From Methanomicrobiales archaeon (GTDB lineage: Archaea; Halobacteriota; Methanomicrobia; Methanomicrobiales; JACTUA01), in assembly GCA_015660865.1 (NCBI GenBank), contig JACTUA010000002.1, positions 1-60,547 on the forward strand: a stretch of DNA of 60,547 nt, in the 5' to 3' direction. The notes under the pieces were generated by a model. That model was not told the DNA's origin. It searched no databases and was given only the letters and a program-made list of their open reading frames with translations. Positions within the stretch are counted from its first letter, which is position 1, and the number at the start of each line of letters is the position of its first letter. The position numbers and the translations under genes were made by a program. Below are positions 26,483 through 36,439 of the stretch, in pieces.

Positions 26483-26498
26483 CAGGATCGGGATCCTG
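26483..26498. terminator. Palindrome after the kdp operon
   Basis: CAGGATC and GATCCTG form a 7-bp inverted repeat about 70 bp after the kdpD-like stop. The loop is very short and only a short A-run follows, so terminator function is doubtful. Confidence 0.25.
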
Positions 26499-26604
26499 TT
26501 CCTGTAAAAAAGTCTGCTGTTTCATCCTTTATCTTACGAGGCCTGTGAATACGGTCACCGGACTACGGGAGGGAGAGGGAGGTCCGCCAGGGGTGTTCTT
26601 CCCC

Positions 26605-26841
26605 TCAGCGCATACTGCGCTTGATGGCTACAACGGTCTGCTTCGCGGTCCTGACCTTGCTGATATCCTCTTCGAGCTCGCCGCAGTCGCACATCTTCTT
26701 GAAGATCTTCTCAGCCCGATCGATCTCTGCCAGGATCCTTCCCGTTCTCTCCTCAGGCACCTTCACTGCAAGAAACAATCCAGATCCCTCGTAACCTGAA
26801 TAGGAGATGTAGAGTGAATAAGTATTTAATGTTAATTTCAC
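26605..26841 (-). CDS. Small hypothetical protein (about 78 aa)
   Basis: 78 aa from GTG 26841. The C-terminal half is a charged helix with MCDCGELEED and RTAKQTVVAIKRSMR. The start is uncertain: TATA-like elements at 26850-26859 and near 26825 point to transcription starting inside the 5' end, so a shorter protein from GTG 26766 is possible. The family is not recognised. Confidence 0.5.
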   Translation of the reverse strand: MKLTLNTYSLYISYSGYEGSGLFLAVKVPEERTGRILAEIDRAEKIFKKMCDCGELEEDISKVRTAKQTVVAIKRSMR

Positions 26842-27450
26842 CCAGAAATTTTATAAAATCAATTGACATACCTTTACTGATTAGAAGCGAAAGATTCATC
26901 ATTTATCATAGAAAATCGCGCTTTTCTCTTAACATTGAAAGAATCAGGGTTAAATTATGTTTCTGGATTAGAGAGTTTTTATATACTTAAAGATGAATCT
27001 CATGAATTCCCTTAATTCCTGGTATTTTTTCATGCATGCATCCTCCGGGAATGAGAGGGTCCCGGTCTCCCTGCACCGGTCTCCAGCAGTTTCGTAAGAA
27101 TAGGATCCCCTGCCGGGCCTTTCCTCATCATGTACCCCTCCGATCTCCCACTCAGGATCGCCGCATCCTGAACCCCCTCACCGCGCGCAACGTCCCCGAT
27201 ATTCACCAGCTCGTGACATCAGGGTGCCCGATCCACATCCTGGAGAGGAAGGAGAGGTATAGTACGACAAACCCGTCGGGCCATGTTCCACCCTTCTGAG
27301 GTAACTGTTTTCCCTATATCCGGGAAGACTCCCATGAACCTTCATGAAAACCGTTTATATTCGTCTGAATGCCAATTTCAAGGCCCGGATGAAAATAAAA
27401 GAGTTTAAGTATAACTCCACATTTGGTACCGTATTGGGAGCTGGTGGCCG
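26842..27450. other. Intergenic region, no gene recognised
   Basis: The first 170 bp are AT-rich and include a TATA-like TTTTTATATACT near 26978-26989. It lies roughly 10-25 bp before ATG 26993, a 34-codon ORF (MNLMNSLNSWYFF) that may be spurious. The rest (27040-27300) is GC-rich, without a frame that resembles a known family. The stretch 27400-27440 holds the likely promoter of the histidine kinase gene. Confidence 0.35.
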
Positions 27451-28599
27451 GTGAGAGAGGTGCCGGAAGACACGTTTGGGTTTCTGGCGGGCATCCCCCT
27501 GCCGATGGTTGTGCTGGATGCAGAGGGGGCAATTGTCAACGCAAACTCCAGGTTTTCGGGCCTCCTTGGGTACCTCCATGGTGAACTCGGCGGTGCGGAC
27601 GGGTTCGGCCTCGTGGATCCCGTGGACCGGGATCTGGTGAGGTCGCTCGTCCGGCAGATGAATGACGAAGGGGGGCTCGCCCTGACCGCCTGGCTCCTGA
27701 GAAAGGATGGATCAAGGGTCAGATTGCAGTCCTTCTGGTCGGTCTCGCGGATCGATGCATCGCGTCCTCCCCTCTCCATCGGACTCTTCGTGGAGATGCC
27801 GGCCGAGGACCAGCCAGTTCTTCCAGCGGCGGGATCCCCGGGGGCCTCCCTGCTGAGCGGTGGACCCCGTGATGGGGGGCCTGCCAGAGCCTGCGATCCT
27901 GCGCCCGGCCCAACCGATCCGGGCAGGCGGAGCCAGATCATCCACACCATCATTTTTCACGATACAAAGAACCGCCTTGCCGCCCTCCGTGGCTACGCCG
28001 ATCTCCTCAGGGAGAGTCTCTCCGGGTCGAGCTTCCTGTCCTACATCGACAAGCTCGAAGAGATCGCAGCCGAAATAGAACGCGATCTGGGAGTGGCCTC
28101 GATGTTCTCCCATGTCGGACTCATCGCTCCCCAGTGGCAGAATGTCAGGGACGTGGTCGTACGGTCTGCATCCCGCGAGCCCGGGGGAAGGATCTTCATG
28201 GACGATCTCCCCGGATCCATCTGGTGCCTGGCCGATCCCCTCTTTCCCAGGGTCTTCTCCAACCTCTTCGAGAACGCCCGGCGCCACGGCGAGAAGGTGA
28301 CCACGATCAGGATCGGGGCGAAGGAGGCTCCCGGGGGCCTTGTCATCTCGGTGGAAGACGACGGGGTCGGGATCCCGGCCGACCAGAAGGAGCGGATCTT
28401 TGAGCACGGGTTCGGGAGGCATACCGGGTACGGTCTCTACCTCGCACGCGAGGTCCTCTCCATCGCTGGCTTCTCGATCCAGGAGACCGGTGATCCAGGA
28501 AAGGGGGCACGATTCGATATCCATATCCCGAGAGGCAGGTACGTGCACCGTCCCTCCTGCCCGGAGGAACCGGATCCCATCCGGATCCCGGCCGCGTAA
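27451..28599 (+). CDS. PAS-domain sensor histidine kinase, soluble
   Basis: 382 aa. A PAS domain (residues 8-115: PLPMVVLDAEGAIVNANS, KDGSRVRLQ) is followed by a Pro/Gly-rich linker (120-160). The HisKA-like segment has phospho-acceptor H170 (IIFHDTKNRLAAL). The HATPase_c domain has N-box NLFENARRHG and G-box VEDDGVGIPADQKERIFEHGFG. No membrane helix is seen, so it is cytoplasmic. No receiver gene is adjacent. GTG 27451 is preceded by GGGAG. A shadow start further downstream is not needed. Confidence 0.88.
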   Translation: MREVPEDTFGFLAGIPLPMVVLDAEGAIVNANSRFSGLLGYLHGELGGADGFGLVDPVDRDLVRSLVRQMNDEGGLALTAWLLRKDGSRVRLQSFWSVSRIDASRPPLSIGLFVEMPAEDQPVLPAAGSPGASLLSGGPRDGGPARACDPAPGPTDPGRRSQIIHTIIFHDTKNRLAALRGYADLLRESLSGSSFLSYIDKLEEIAAEIERDLGVASMFSHVGLIAPQWQNVRDVVVRSASREPGGRIFMDDLPGSIWCLADPLFPRVFSNLFENARRHGEKVTTIRIGAKEAPGGLVISVEDDGVGIPADQKERIFEHGFGRHTGYGLYLAREVLSIAGFSIQETGDPGKGARFDIHIPRGRYVHRPSCPEEPDPIRIPAA

Positions 28600-28723
28600 C
28601 TCTTTCTTTCCTGGCTGATCCGATCCTCTTCGAAGGTTTGAACCCGGGCCCGGGACCGGCGTGGGGGGCAAAGGGATGCGATGTCAGAGAGGAGCAGGCA
28701 GGATCGTCCGGCGCAGGGCAGGG

Positions 28724-28734
28724 ATTATTATATC
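28724..28734 (+). promoter_or_regulatory. TATA box of the small-multidrug-export-like gene
   Basis: ATTATTATATC is centred 27 bp upstream of ATG 28757, which supports a leaderless start there. Confidence 0.5.
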
Positions 28735-28756
28735 GGAGTTCAAAGAATTCCATCGC

Positions 28757-29296
28757 ATGGAAAGGAGAACCCCGGATACCGGCCACGTCTCGAGGCCCGG
28801 AACCCCGGCAGCGACCATACTCCTCCTGATCGTTGTCCTGCCGATTCTTATAGGGCTGCTGGGAGGGTTCCCCCTCGTAACGGTCCTCGGGTTCATCATC
28901 TCCATCCTCATCCTCCAGGGGCTTGCAGCAGCCGCGGGGATCGGCCTCGGTTTTCCGCCATTCCTTCTCATTCCCCTCATGATCTCGGTTGCCGCCGGAA
29001 TCATCCTGGGCATCTACAGGATATGCGATCTCTTCTCCGAGCGATCCCGGCGGGTCGCCCGGCAGATCGGCAGGATCAAGGACCTCATGGACAGGCATCA
29101 GGCCCTGCGTACCTATGGGGAGTTCATGCTCGTCCTGATCATGTGGATCCCGGGTTTCGGGTTGTACGGAACCCCCGTGGTTGCCTGGATCCTGCACTGG
29201 AGGGGTCTGCGATCGATCCTCCTCATGCTCGCGGGGTGGCTCATAGCCTGCCTCTTCGTGCTCACGATGACTGCGGGGATCCGGGCATTGCTCTGA
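28757..29296 (+). CDS. Small multi-drug export-like membrane protein
   Basis: 179 aa with four or five membrane helices. A central basic segment (RSRRVARQIGRIKDLMDRH) and the C-terminal motif WIPGFGLYGTPVVAWIL are typical of the archaeal small multi-drug export group (Sm_multidrug_ex). The export function of that family is weakly supported in general. ATG 28757 is chosen because a TATA box lies 27 bp upstream; a longer frame from 28661 would begin upstream of the transcript. Confidence 0.7.
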   Translation: MERRTPDTGHVSRPGTPAATILLLIVVLPILIGLLGGFPLVTVLGFIISILILQGLAAAAGIGLGFPPFLLIPLMISVAAGIILGIYRICDLFSERSRRVARQIGRIKDLMDRHQALRTYGEFMLVLIMWIPGFGLYGTPVVAWILHWRGLRSILLMLAGWLIACLFVLTMTAGIRALL

Positions 29297-29524
29297 GAAG
29301 GAACAGGGAAATTCCAGCCTTCAAGACCGAGAGGTCATTCAACCGTGAGGATGAGATCTCTCGGGGGAGATAAGGATACCGGGCATACTCTGAACGCTTT
29401 CGGGGACTTTGCCCCCGCCGCCCGGGCATCCCCGGATTGCGATAGCCTGGTATGAACATCTCCCCGAGATTCCATTCGGTAATCAGTAAGGTTGATCATT
29501 TCAAATCGTACAGGCAGGGATCCC

Positions 29525-30646
29525 TCAGACGATCTCCCTCAGCTTCTCGAAGAAACCGGCGCTCGTCTCCTCCTTCTTCTCGCCGGAAAACTCTTTGAGG
29601 AGCTCCCTTTGCTTCTTCGTGATCTTCTCGGGGATGTGGATCACCACCTTGACAAACTGATCCCCCCGCCTGTCCGAATTCAGGCCCGGCATCCCCTGGC
29701 CCTTGAGCCGGAAGACCGTGTGGGTCTGGGTGCCTGCCGGGATCTTCAGGCCTCCCGTTCCTGTCATGGTGGGGACCTGGACCTCGCCACCGAGGATTGC
29801 TGTCGCGAAATCGATGGTGGTCTTGCAGTACAGGTCACGCCCGCGCCTCTCGAAGATGGCGTGGGGCGCAACATGCACGACCACGTAGAGGTCCCCGGGC
29901 GGCCCGCCCCTCTCCCCTGCCTCGCCCTCGCCGCTGACACGGAGGTACTGCCCGTCATCGATCCCCCTCGGGATTTTCACCTCGATCTTCGCCACCTTCC
30001 GCAGCTTCCCCCTTCCCTGGCATGTCTCACACGGTTCGGTGGTGATCTTCCCTGCCCCCCCGCACTGGGGGCAGGTGGAGATCTGGACCATCTGCCCGAA
30101 GGGGGATCTGCGCACACTGCGGACCTGACCCGTGCCGCCGCACTTCAGGCAGTCCTTCAGCGTGCCGGGCTTCGCCCCTGTCCCGTGACAGGTCGGGCAT
30201 TCCACCGAGTGGGGAACCTCGATGGTGCGGGTGAGGCCCAGGAACGCCTCCTCAAAGGAGATATTCAGGTCATATCTGAGATCAGCACCCGGCTGCGGTG
30301 CCCGTGCCCGCCCCCGTTCGCCACCGGCAAAGCCAGGGAAGACGCTGAAGATATCACCGAACCCGGAGTCCCTGAAGAGGTCCTCGAATGAGGTCGTGCG
30401 GAAGCCGGCAAAGTCCTCGGGCCGGAAGGCCGCGTGGCCGAACTGGTCGTACTGGGCCTTCTTCTGGGGGTCGGAGAGCACCTGGAAGGCCTCGTTGATC
30501 TCCTTGAACTGCTCCTCGGCCTGCTTGTTCCCGGGGTTCAGGTCCGGGTGGTACTTCCGGGCGAGGTGCCGGAAGGCCTTCTTGAGCTCCTCCTCCGACG
30601 CGTTCCTGGGGACTCCCAGGAGCTCGTAGTAATCCTTCTTTGCCAT
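29525..30646 (-). CDS. dnaJ: Chaperone DnaJ (Hsp40, type I)
   Basis: 373 aa. A J-domain with HPD (KYHPDLNPG) is followed by a Gly/Phe-rich region ([16 protein letters not shown]), four zinc-binding CxxCxGxG motifs ([32 protein letters not shown]), and the C-terminal substrate-binding domains. It works with DnaK. It is the last gene of the grpE-dnaK-dnaJ operon, 22 bp after dnaK. Confidence 0.96.
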   Translation of the reverse strand: MAKKDYYELLGVPRNASEEELKKAFRHLARKYHPDLNPGNKQAEEQFKEINEAFQVLSDPQKKAQYDQFGHAAFRPEDFAGFRTTSFEDLFRDSGFGDIFSVFPGFAGGERGRARAPQPGADLRYDLNISFEEAFLGLTRTIEVPHSVECPTCHGTGAKPGTLKDCLKCGGTGQVRSVRRSPFGQMVQISTCPQCGGAGKITTEPCETCQGRGKLRKVAKIEVKIPRGIDDGQYLRVSGEGEAGERGGPPGDLYVVVHVAPHAIFERRGRDLYCKTTIDFATAILGGEVQVPTMTGTGGLKIPAGTQTHTVFRLKGQGMPGLNSDRRGDQFVKVVIHIPEKITKKQRELLKEFSGEKKEETSAGFFEKLREIV

Positions 30647-30668
30647 GCTCTCTGGCCGGACCCCTCGG

Positions 30669-32555
30669 CTAGTCCTCCTTCACCTTGAAGTCGGCATCGA
30701 CCACGTTTTCGCCCCCGGAGGGTCCCGTCTTCCCTGAGGATTCCCCGGACCCCTCCCCCGAGGGTGAACCCGCCGCCCGGGCCTGCTCCTCTGCCTGCTT
30801 CTTCTGGGCCTCCTGGTAGATGGCCGATCCGGCCTCTGCGAGAACCTTCTGGAGGGCCGCGGTCTCGTCCTTTATCTTCTGGATATCCTTCCCCTCGAGG
30901 GCAGACTTTGCGGCCTTTACCGCTGATCCTATCTTCTCCTTCAGCTCGGCCGGTATCTTCTCACCGAGCTCGGCGATGGTCTTCTCGGCGGTGTAGATGA
31001 GCGAGTCGGCCTCGTTCTTCGCCGTCGCCTCCTCCTTCCTCTTCTCGTCATCGGAAGCGAACTTCTGGGCCTCTGTAACCATCCGCTCGACGTCCCTGTC
31101 GGCGAGCTTCGTCGAGGCGGTGATGGTCATCTTCTGCTCCTTTCCCGTGCCCAGGTCCTTTGCCGTGACATTCAGGATCCCGCTCGCGTCGATGTCGAAG
31201 GTCACCTCGATCTGGGGTACCCCCCGGGGCGCGGGCGCGATCCCGACCAGGTTGAATCTCCCGAGGCTGATGTTGTCCGCGGCCATGGGGCGCTCCCCCT
31301 GGAGGACGTGGATGGTGACCTCGGACTGGAGATCCGCCGCCGTGGTGAAGATCTGGCTCTTCCTCGTGGGTATCGTGGTGTTCCGCTCGATGAGCGTGGT
31401 CCTCACGCCGCCCAGGGTCTCGATCCCGAGGGTGAGGGGGGTGACATCCAGGAGGAGGAGATCGGTCACCTCGCCGGCCAGGATCGCCCCCTGGATGGCC
31501 GCACCCAGTGCCACGCACTCCATGGGATCGACCCCTCGCTCCACCTTCTTCCCGACCCGGTCCTCGATGAACTTCTGGACGATGGGCATCCTCGTCGGGC
31601 CGCCGACCAGGATCACCCGGTCGACCCCTTCCTTCGTGAGCTTCGCATCCGAGAGAGCCGTGTCGAGGGGCTGGACGCACCGGTTGATGATGGGTGCCAC
31701 GAGCAGCTCGAGCTTCGAGCGGTTCATCTTCAGGGAGAGGTGCTTCGGCCCTTCCTTGTCGGCGGTGATGTAAGGGAGGTTGATCTCGGTCTCGAGGACC
31801 GTGGAGAGCTCGATCTTCGCCTTCTCGGCCGCCTCGCGGACCCGCTGGACGGCCATCCGGTCCTTCATCAGGTCCACCCCCTCCTGCTTCCTGAACTCCT
31901 CCACGATCCAGTTCATGACGACCTGGTCCATGTCGGTCCCGCCGAGCTGGGTGTCTCCTGACGTGGAGAGGACATTGAAGGTCCCGTGGCCGAACTCCAT
32001 GATGGTGACATCGAGGGTCCCGCCCCCGAGGTCAAAGACCAGGATCTTGTGCTCACCGCCCTTGTCCAGGCCATAGGCCATGGAAGCCGCGGTCGGTTCG
32101 TTCACGAGCCTGACCACGTCGAGGCCCGCGATCTTCCCCGCATCCTTCGTGGCCGTCCGCTGGTTATCGTTGAAGTATGCCGGGACGGTGATGACCACCT
32201 TCTTCACTTCCTCGCCCAGGAAGGCCTCGGCGTCCTTCTTGATCTTCTGGAGGATGAAGGCCGAGATCTGCTGGGGGGTGTAGGTCTTGCCAAGGATCCG
32301 GTACACGTGGTCGGTCCCCATCTTCCGCTTCGCGGCCATGACAGTGGCATCGGGGTTGCTGATGGCCTGCCTCCGCGCCGGCTCCCCTACGAGGAGCTCC
32401 CCGTCTTTCGTGAACGCCACCACCGATGGGAACATCTTCCCTGCAACGGTCACCCCCTCGGCCGAGGGGATGATCGTCGGTTTCCCCCCGAGCATGACCG
32501 CTGCCTGGCTGTTCGATGTCCCCAGATCAATCCCGATTATCTTCTCCTTTCCCAT
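30669..32555 (-). CDS. dnaK: Chaperone DnaK (Hsp70)
   Basis: 628 aa from ATG 32555 ([17 protein letters not shown]), chosen over an in-frame upstream start at 32591 that adds 12 unlike residues. The ATPase domain has [22 protein letters not shown] and [11 protein letters not shown]. The substrate-binding domain and a Gly/Ser-rich C-terminal tail ending in [10 protein letters not shown] are complete. The latter resembles the bacterial DnaK VDADFEEV tail, as expected for a bacterially derived archaeal Hsp70. Its start overlaps the end of grpE. Confidence 0.97.
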   Translation of the reverse strand: MGKEKIIGIDLGTSNSQAAVMLGGKPTIIPSAEGVTVAGKMFPSVVAFTKDGELLVGEPARRQAISNPDATVMAAKRKMGTDHVYRILGKTYTPQQISAFILQKIKKDAEAFLGEEVKKVVITVPAYFNDNQRTATKDAGKIAGLDVVRLVNEPTAASMAYGLDKGGEHKILVFDLGGGTLDVTIMEFGHGTFNVLSTSGDTQLGGTDMDQVVMNWIVEEFRKQEGVDLMKDRMAVQRVREAAEKAKIELSTVLETEINLPYITADKEGPKHLSLKMNRSKLELLVAPIINRCVQPLDTALSDAKLTKEGVDRVILVGGPTRMPIVQKFIEDRVGKKVERGVDPMECVALGAAIQGAILAGEVTDLLLLDVTPLTLGIETLGGVRTTLIERNTTIPTRKSQIFTTAADLQSEVTIHVLQGERPMAADNISLGRFNLVGIAPAPRGVPQIEVTFDIDASGILNVTAKDLGTGKEQKMTITASTKLADRDVERMVTEAQKFASDDEKRKEEATAKNEADSLIYTAEKTIAELGEKIPAELKEKIGSAVKAAKSALEGKDIQKIKDETAALQKVLAEAGSAIYQEAQKKQAEEQARAAGSPSGEGSGESSGKTGPSGGENVVDADFKVKED

Positions 32556-33075
32556 GATTCTCCTCCTTCCATTCTCCGGTGTGTTCGGCAATCTTTACCT
32601 TTGAAGGTCTAATAACCTTGGATCGAAGCAGATACCCTCTCTGGTACTCCTCGAGGATCGTCCCGTCCTCCTTTTCGTTGCTCTCACCCTTGGCGATGGC
32701 CTCGTGAAAGTTCGGGTCAAACCGCTTCCCCTGGCTCTCGATACTGCGTAAACCATGGCTCTCAAGAATCTTATGAAGCTTCCGGGAGAGGAGCTCAAAT
32801 CCTTCCCGGTTCTTCTCCTGGGAGAGGGCCGGCAGGGCCCGTTCCAGATCGTCGAGGACCGGGAGGAGGTCGCGTACCAGGGCCTCGCCCGCGAGCTGGA
32901 TCACCTGTTCCCGCTCCCTCTCGAGGCTCTTCCGGTAGTTGTCGAAATCGGCCTGGAGGTACTGGAGCCGGGTGAGCCGTTCTTCGGCGAGCCTCCTTAC
33001 CTCGTCCAGTTCCCTCTGGAGGCGCGCGATCTCCTGCCGGAGATCGGGTTCCAGTCCGCTTTCCTCACCGGTCAT
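32527..33075 (-). CDS. grpE: Nucleotide exchange factor GrpE
   Basis: 182 aa from ATG 33075 ([12 protein letters not shown]). A long N-terminal coiled coil (residues about 12-80) leads to the motif [17 protein letters not shown] and the C-terminal beta domain ([41 protein letters not shown]). It exchanges nucleotide on DnaK. The end overlaps dnaK by 29 bp. An in-frame upstream ATG (33129) would add 18 basic residues; TATA-like sequence near 33110 argues for the inner start. Confidence 0.93.
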   Translation of the reverse strand: MTGEESGLEPDLRQEIARLQRELDEVRRLAEERLTRLQYLQADFDNYRKSLEREREQVIQLAGEALVRDLLPVLDDLERALPALSQEKNREGFELLSRKLHKILESHGLRSIESQGKRFDPNFHEAIAKGESNEKEDGTILEEYQRGYLLRSKVIRPSKVKIAEHTGEWKEENHGKGEDNRD

Positions 33076-33240
33076 CCGGTATAATATCAGCCGTTCTCTA
33101 TTTCTATCTTTTTTACCCTGAGGGTTCATCTGCCGGGTCTCATGTCTTCAATCCGCTCGGAACCTTAATCAGGCGAATGTCCCAAGGCCTGAGCCTGGAT
33201 AGGCTGTGGCTGGAGGAAGAGAATAACCTATTCGCGGGCT

Positions 33241-34365
33241 CTAGGCTCCTCCTTCTTCAGGGAGGATCGCCCGCTTGGGATCCAGGAGCACGGAATTGTC
33301 GAGACCGATGCATGAGACAGCCGCGAGGGCGCCGATTATCCCCCTCCCGCCCCTCATGAAGATACCGTGCTTCCGGGCGATATCTTCCGCCTCCTTCCGG
33401 GAGACTTTACCGGTTCTCACCCGGTTTCCGAAGTGGCGGAGATCCCGCTGCACGGTGAACCCCTGCTTGATCGCGATCCCCCATTCGGGGGAGAATGCTT
33501 CGTCGGAGACGAATCGGAGGCTGTGCTCCCGGATCTGGCCGCAGAGGGCCGGCTCGGCAGCGAGCTCGATGAAGCTCGCCGAGTTCCCCGCCGTTCTCTC
33601 GGGCTGGGCCGGGTTGAGCATCACGACGTGGTGGCCGATGGGCATCACCCCTTCGAGGGTCGAGAGGTGCTGGTGGAGGGCGAGGGCGAGGGCGAATGTC
33701 GCCCCTCCCTCGGCGGTATCGGTATCATCGATCCCGATGGCGATGTAGCGCAACGCGCTCGTCGTGACCTCCCCTTCGACGAAGGAACCCGATCTCCCGA
33801 CCATGACGTCATGCACCCCTTCGGCGTGGGCCATCATGTCTGTCAGGGCGTAGGCAGGTCCGCCGACGCAACGGATGTTCTGGACCAGGTTCTCCTCGTC
33901 CCTCCGGAGGCCGGTGACCCCGACGGCCGGATCGGGAAACAGGCCGATGGGGGCCTCCCGTGACCCGAGGAACGCACGCTCCCGGAGCAGGGTCCCGTCC
34001 CTCGAGACACGGGAGAGGACGCCGCCGGCCCGCCGGTGGTGGTACTCGCAGAAGGCTGCGCAGCTCGCCGAGAGGCATTCATGGTAGATCTCGACCGAAT
34101 CCTTGTCGATCGTGGTGAAGATCCGCCGGCAGGCGCTCGAGGGCATGGCGCTCTTTGCCAGGTAGCGCGCAGGGGAGCGGCCCCGCCGTTCCTCCCGGAC
34201 AATCAGGCACCCCTCATCCAGGAGCCGGTTTATCCAGTCCTGGGCTGTGGAGCGGGGCAGTCCCGTGCTCTCGGCGATATCCGATACCGTGAAGAATCCG
34301 TGGTCCAGGGTATAGCCCCGCATCAGCTTGAGGAACTCGCGCCTCCGCTCAAGGACGCCCGGCAT
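33241..34365 (-). CDS. HTH domain fused to a TiaS-like domain
   Basis: 374 aa. Residues 1-70 form a winged HTH (VSDIAESTGLPRSTAQDWINRLLDEGCLIV). A central ~90-residue region has several Cys and His (CRRIF, CLSASCAAFCEYHH). From residue ~205 the motif IGIDDTDTAEGG is that of the TiaS kinase-like domain of tRNA-Ile2 agmatinylcytidine synthetase. It lacks the OB-fold/zinc C-terminus of true TiaS, so it is probably not TiaS. It overlaps homoserine dehydrogenase by 17 bp, at the end of the ACT-hom operon, which suggests a regulatory or amino-acid-linked role. Function unknown. Confidence 0.7.
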   Translation of the reverse strand: MPGVLERRREFLKLMRGYTLDHGFFTVSDIAESTGLPRSTAQDWINRLLDEGCLIVREERRGRSPARYLAKSAMPSSACRRIFTTIDKDSVEIYHECLSASCAAFCEYHHRRAGGVLSRVSRDGTLLRERAFLGSREAPIGLFPDPAVGVTGLRRDEENLVQNIRCVGGPAYALTDMMAHAEGVHDVMVGRSGSFVEGEVTTSALRYIAIGIDDTDTAEGGATFALALALHQHLSTLEGVMPIGHHVVMLNPAQPERTAGNSASFIELAAEPALCGQIREHSLRFVSDEAFSPEWGIAIKQGFTVQRDLRHFGNRVRTGKVSRKEAEDIARKHGIFMRGGRGIIGALAAVSCIGLDNSVLLDPKRAILPEEGGA

Positions 34366-35341
34366 ACCTTTCCCTGATGAAGAGGAGATCCCCGATGACC
34401 GCGCTCGCTGTCTCCACGGAGCCTGCGCCTTTCCCGATGAAGGTGAGCTCCCCGGCCAAATCGGTCACCACGGTCAGGGCATTCAGGGTCCCTTCCACGA
34501 GAAGGGGATGGTTCCTGGGGATGATCCGGGGTGAGACCCTGAGGAGATCCTTTGAGGGGATGGCCTCACCGATGAGCCGGATAGCCGTCTCCTGGTCCAT
34601 GGCAAGCTGGATGGCCTGGGGGGTGATCAGGTCGATACCGGTCACCTTGACATCCTTCAACCCCGCGTCCATTCCCCAGACGGTGTTTGCCAGGATGACG
34701 AGCTTCAGGGCCGTGTCGAGGCCCTTCACGTCGTACGTGGGGTCCTTCTCCGCGTACCCCATCTCCTGGGCCTCACCCAGCGCCTGGTCGTAGGTGAGCC
34801 CCTCGTCCTCCATCCGGGTCAGGATGTAGTTGCAGGTGCCGTTCATCACCCCGAAGAGGGCCTTGACCTCGTTCCCGAGGAGGCCGTGCTGGAGGGTGTG
34901 GATGATGGGGATGGCCCCGCAGACCGTGGCCTCGTATCTCAATGCCACCCCCTGTCTTCGGGCAAGATCGGTGAGCTCGCGGTGAGCGAGGGCGATCGGG
35001 CCCTTGTTCGAGGTGACCACGTGCCGGTGGAGCGCGAGCGCCTTCCTGATATGGGTGAGGGCAGGTTCCCCGTCGTCGATATGGGTCGGGGTGACCTCAA
35101 CGAGGATATCGTAGGCATCAGAGTTGACGATATCGAGGGCTGAAAGTTTCGGCCTCCCGCAGGTGCCGGACTTCGCCTTCCGGGAGAACGCTTCTGGGAT
35201 GGAGATGCCTCCGGGATCGATGATCCCGCCCTTCGAATCGGCGACGGCCGTGAGGGTGAGATCGAGATCCTTCTCCCCGAGTATCTTCGCCACCCCCTGG
35301 CCCACGGAGCCGAAGCCGAGGAGTGCGACCCTCATGTCCAT
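34349..35341 (-). CDS. hom: Homoserine dehydrogenase
   Basis: 330 aa, the short form without a C-terminal ACT domain. The N-terminal Rossmann motif is GFGSVGQGVAKIL, followed by VTSNKGPIALAH and the catalytic region with EDEGLTYDQALGEAQEMGYAEKDPTYDVKG. It reduces aspartate semialdehyde to homoserine for Thr/Met. It overlaps the upstream ACT-domain gene by 10 bp, which probably supplies the regulatory ACT domains missing from this enzyme. Confidence 0.95.
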   Translation of the reverse strand: MDMRVALLGFGSVGQGVAKILGEKDLDLTLTAVADSKGGIIDPGGISIPEAFSRKAKSGTCGRPKLSALDIVNSDAYDILVEVTPTHIDDGEPALTHIRKALALHRHVVTSNKGPIALAHRELTDLARRQGVALRYEATVCGAIPIIHTLQHGLLGNEVKALFGVMNGTCNYILTRMEDEGLTYDQALGEAQEMGYAEKDPTYDVKGLDTALKLVILANTVWGMDAGLKDVKVTGIDLITPQAIQLAMDQETAIRLIGEAIPSKDLLRVSPRIIPRNHPLLVEGTLNALTVVTDLAGELTFIGKGAGSVETASAVIGDLLFIRERYAGRP

Positions 35342-35835
35342 TCCTCCAGGGGCTCCACGACGAGGAGCTCCTTCCTCCCTGCGACCTCCCGCAGGATGGA
35401 AACGGCGCTCTCCATGTCGATCCGGTTCGCGGTCTTGATGGTGATCCGTGCAGACGAGCGTTCGTTGATGGCGGGCATCATGAGGGAGAGCTCGGAGACC
35501 TCCGCGAAGCCCGTGCGGTCGATCTGGTCCACCGTATCGCTGATATCGGTGTGCATGATGTGGCCGATCATGATGAGGGATCGCTTGTGGAGGAGGCGCT
35601 CCTCGCCGATCCTCAGGATATCCACCCCCAGCGCCTTGATCTGGCCGATGAGCGCCGGGAGCCTCCCTGCGGGGAGATCGAGTACGATCTGCACGTCGAG
35701 GGTGTCGGACTCAGACTCGGGATCCCGCTGGTGGATCACCGCGATGATGTTGCCACCGCACTTCGATATGGGCCCGAGTACCGAGACGAGCTGCCCCGGG
35801 GTGTCCTTCATCTCCAGTTTCATGGATACCTGCAC
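35332..35835 (-). CDS. Double ACT-domain regulatory protein
   Basis: 167 aa. Two ACT-like domains are visible: residues 2-78 (DTPGQLVSVLGPISKCGGNI) and about 85-160 (GFAEVSELSLMMPAINERS). It likely binds an amino acid such as threonine and regulates the overlapping homoserine dehydrogenase. GTG 35835 has a good AGGTGA 6 bp upstream. ATG 35823 is an alternative that removes four residues. Confidence 0.8.
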   Translation of the reverse strand: MQVSMKLEMKDTPGQLVSVLGPISKCGGNIIAVIHQRDPESESDTLDVQIVLDLPAGRLPALIGQIKALGVDILRIGEERLLHKRSLIMIGHIMHTDISDTVDQIDRTGFAEVSELSLMMPAINERSSARITIKTANRIDMESAVSILREVAGRKELLVVEPLEEWT

Positions 35836-35987
35836 TTGCGATCACCTGGTGATCGATATTTGAACTCCCTCCATGATAAGAGTATAAGAACTGTCCGGGG
35901 TCGGAACGGTGATGGGAAAGCCTCTTGGGGGAGCATCATCCAGTTCTCAGGATTGAAGGCAGGGATCTGCATAATGGGGGATAGAGA

Positions 35988-36425
35988 ATGAAGGGCCGGG
36001 TCATCGCGTGCGGGAACCCGCTTATGGGGAACGATGCGGCAGGGCTCGCCGTCATGTCGCTCCTCCAGGAGAAGTACCCTGAGATCGATGTGGTCGACGG
36101 GGGGAACGGCGGTCTCGGGCTCATCCCCCTGATGGAGGGATATGACCGGATCATGATCGTCGATGCGACTTCGGGGATGGGTGAGGTCGGGAGGATCCGG
36201 GTCTTTCACGATGTCCTGAATAGCGGGATCCCCTCCCTGTCCCTCCATGAGCTGGGAATACCCGAGGTGCTCGCCCTGGCCCGCGCCCTTGGAATTGCCC
36301 CCGAGGTTATCATCGTGGGGATCGAGGGCGGGCAGATGCCGGGCTTCTCGGGGGAGATGGATCCGGCCGTGAGGGCTGCTATCCTTGAAGCCTGCCGGAT
36401 CGTGGCAGAAGAGGTGAGGAGATAA
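35988..36425 (+). CDS. Hydrogenase maturation protease (HycI/HupD family)
   Basis: 145 aa. The Ni-sensing motif GNPLMGNDAAG (with D16), a second Asp in MIVDATSGMG, and the HELGIPEVLA His mark a complete endopeptidase of the HycI/FrhD type. It removes the C-terminal peptide of the NiFe-hydrogenase large subunit after Ni insertion. GGGGGAT lies just upstream of ATG 35988. No hydrogenase gene lies in the window. Confidence 0.88.
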   Translation: MKGRVIACGNPLMGNDAAGLAVMSLLQEKYPEIDVVDGGNGGLGLIPLMEGYDRIMIVDATSGMGEVGRIRVFHDVLNSGIPSLSLHELGIPEVLALARALGIAPEVIIVGIEGGQMPGFSGEMDPAVRAAILEACRIVAEEVRR

Positions 36426-36439
36426 GATCCCGCAGAGGG

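Noticed and set aside
27036-27299. 87-codon ORF between the small protein and kinase genes
   Set aside because: No recognisable domain, no ribosome-binding site and poor coding composition.
33241-34365. Genuine TiaS (tRNA-Ile2 agmatinylcytidine synthetase)
   Set aside because: Only the IGIDDTD core is shared. The N-terminus is an HTH domain, and the OB-fold and zinc ribbon of TiaS are absent.
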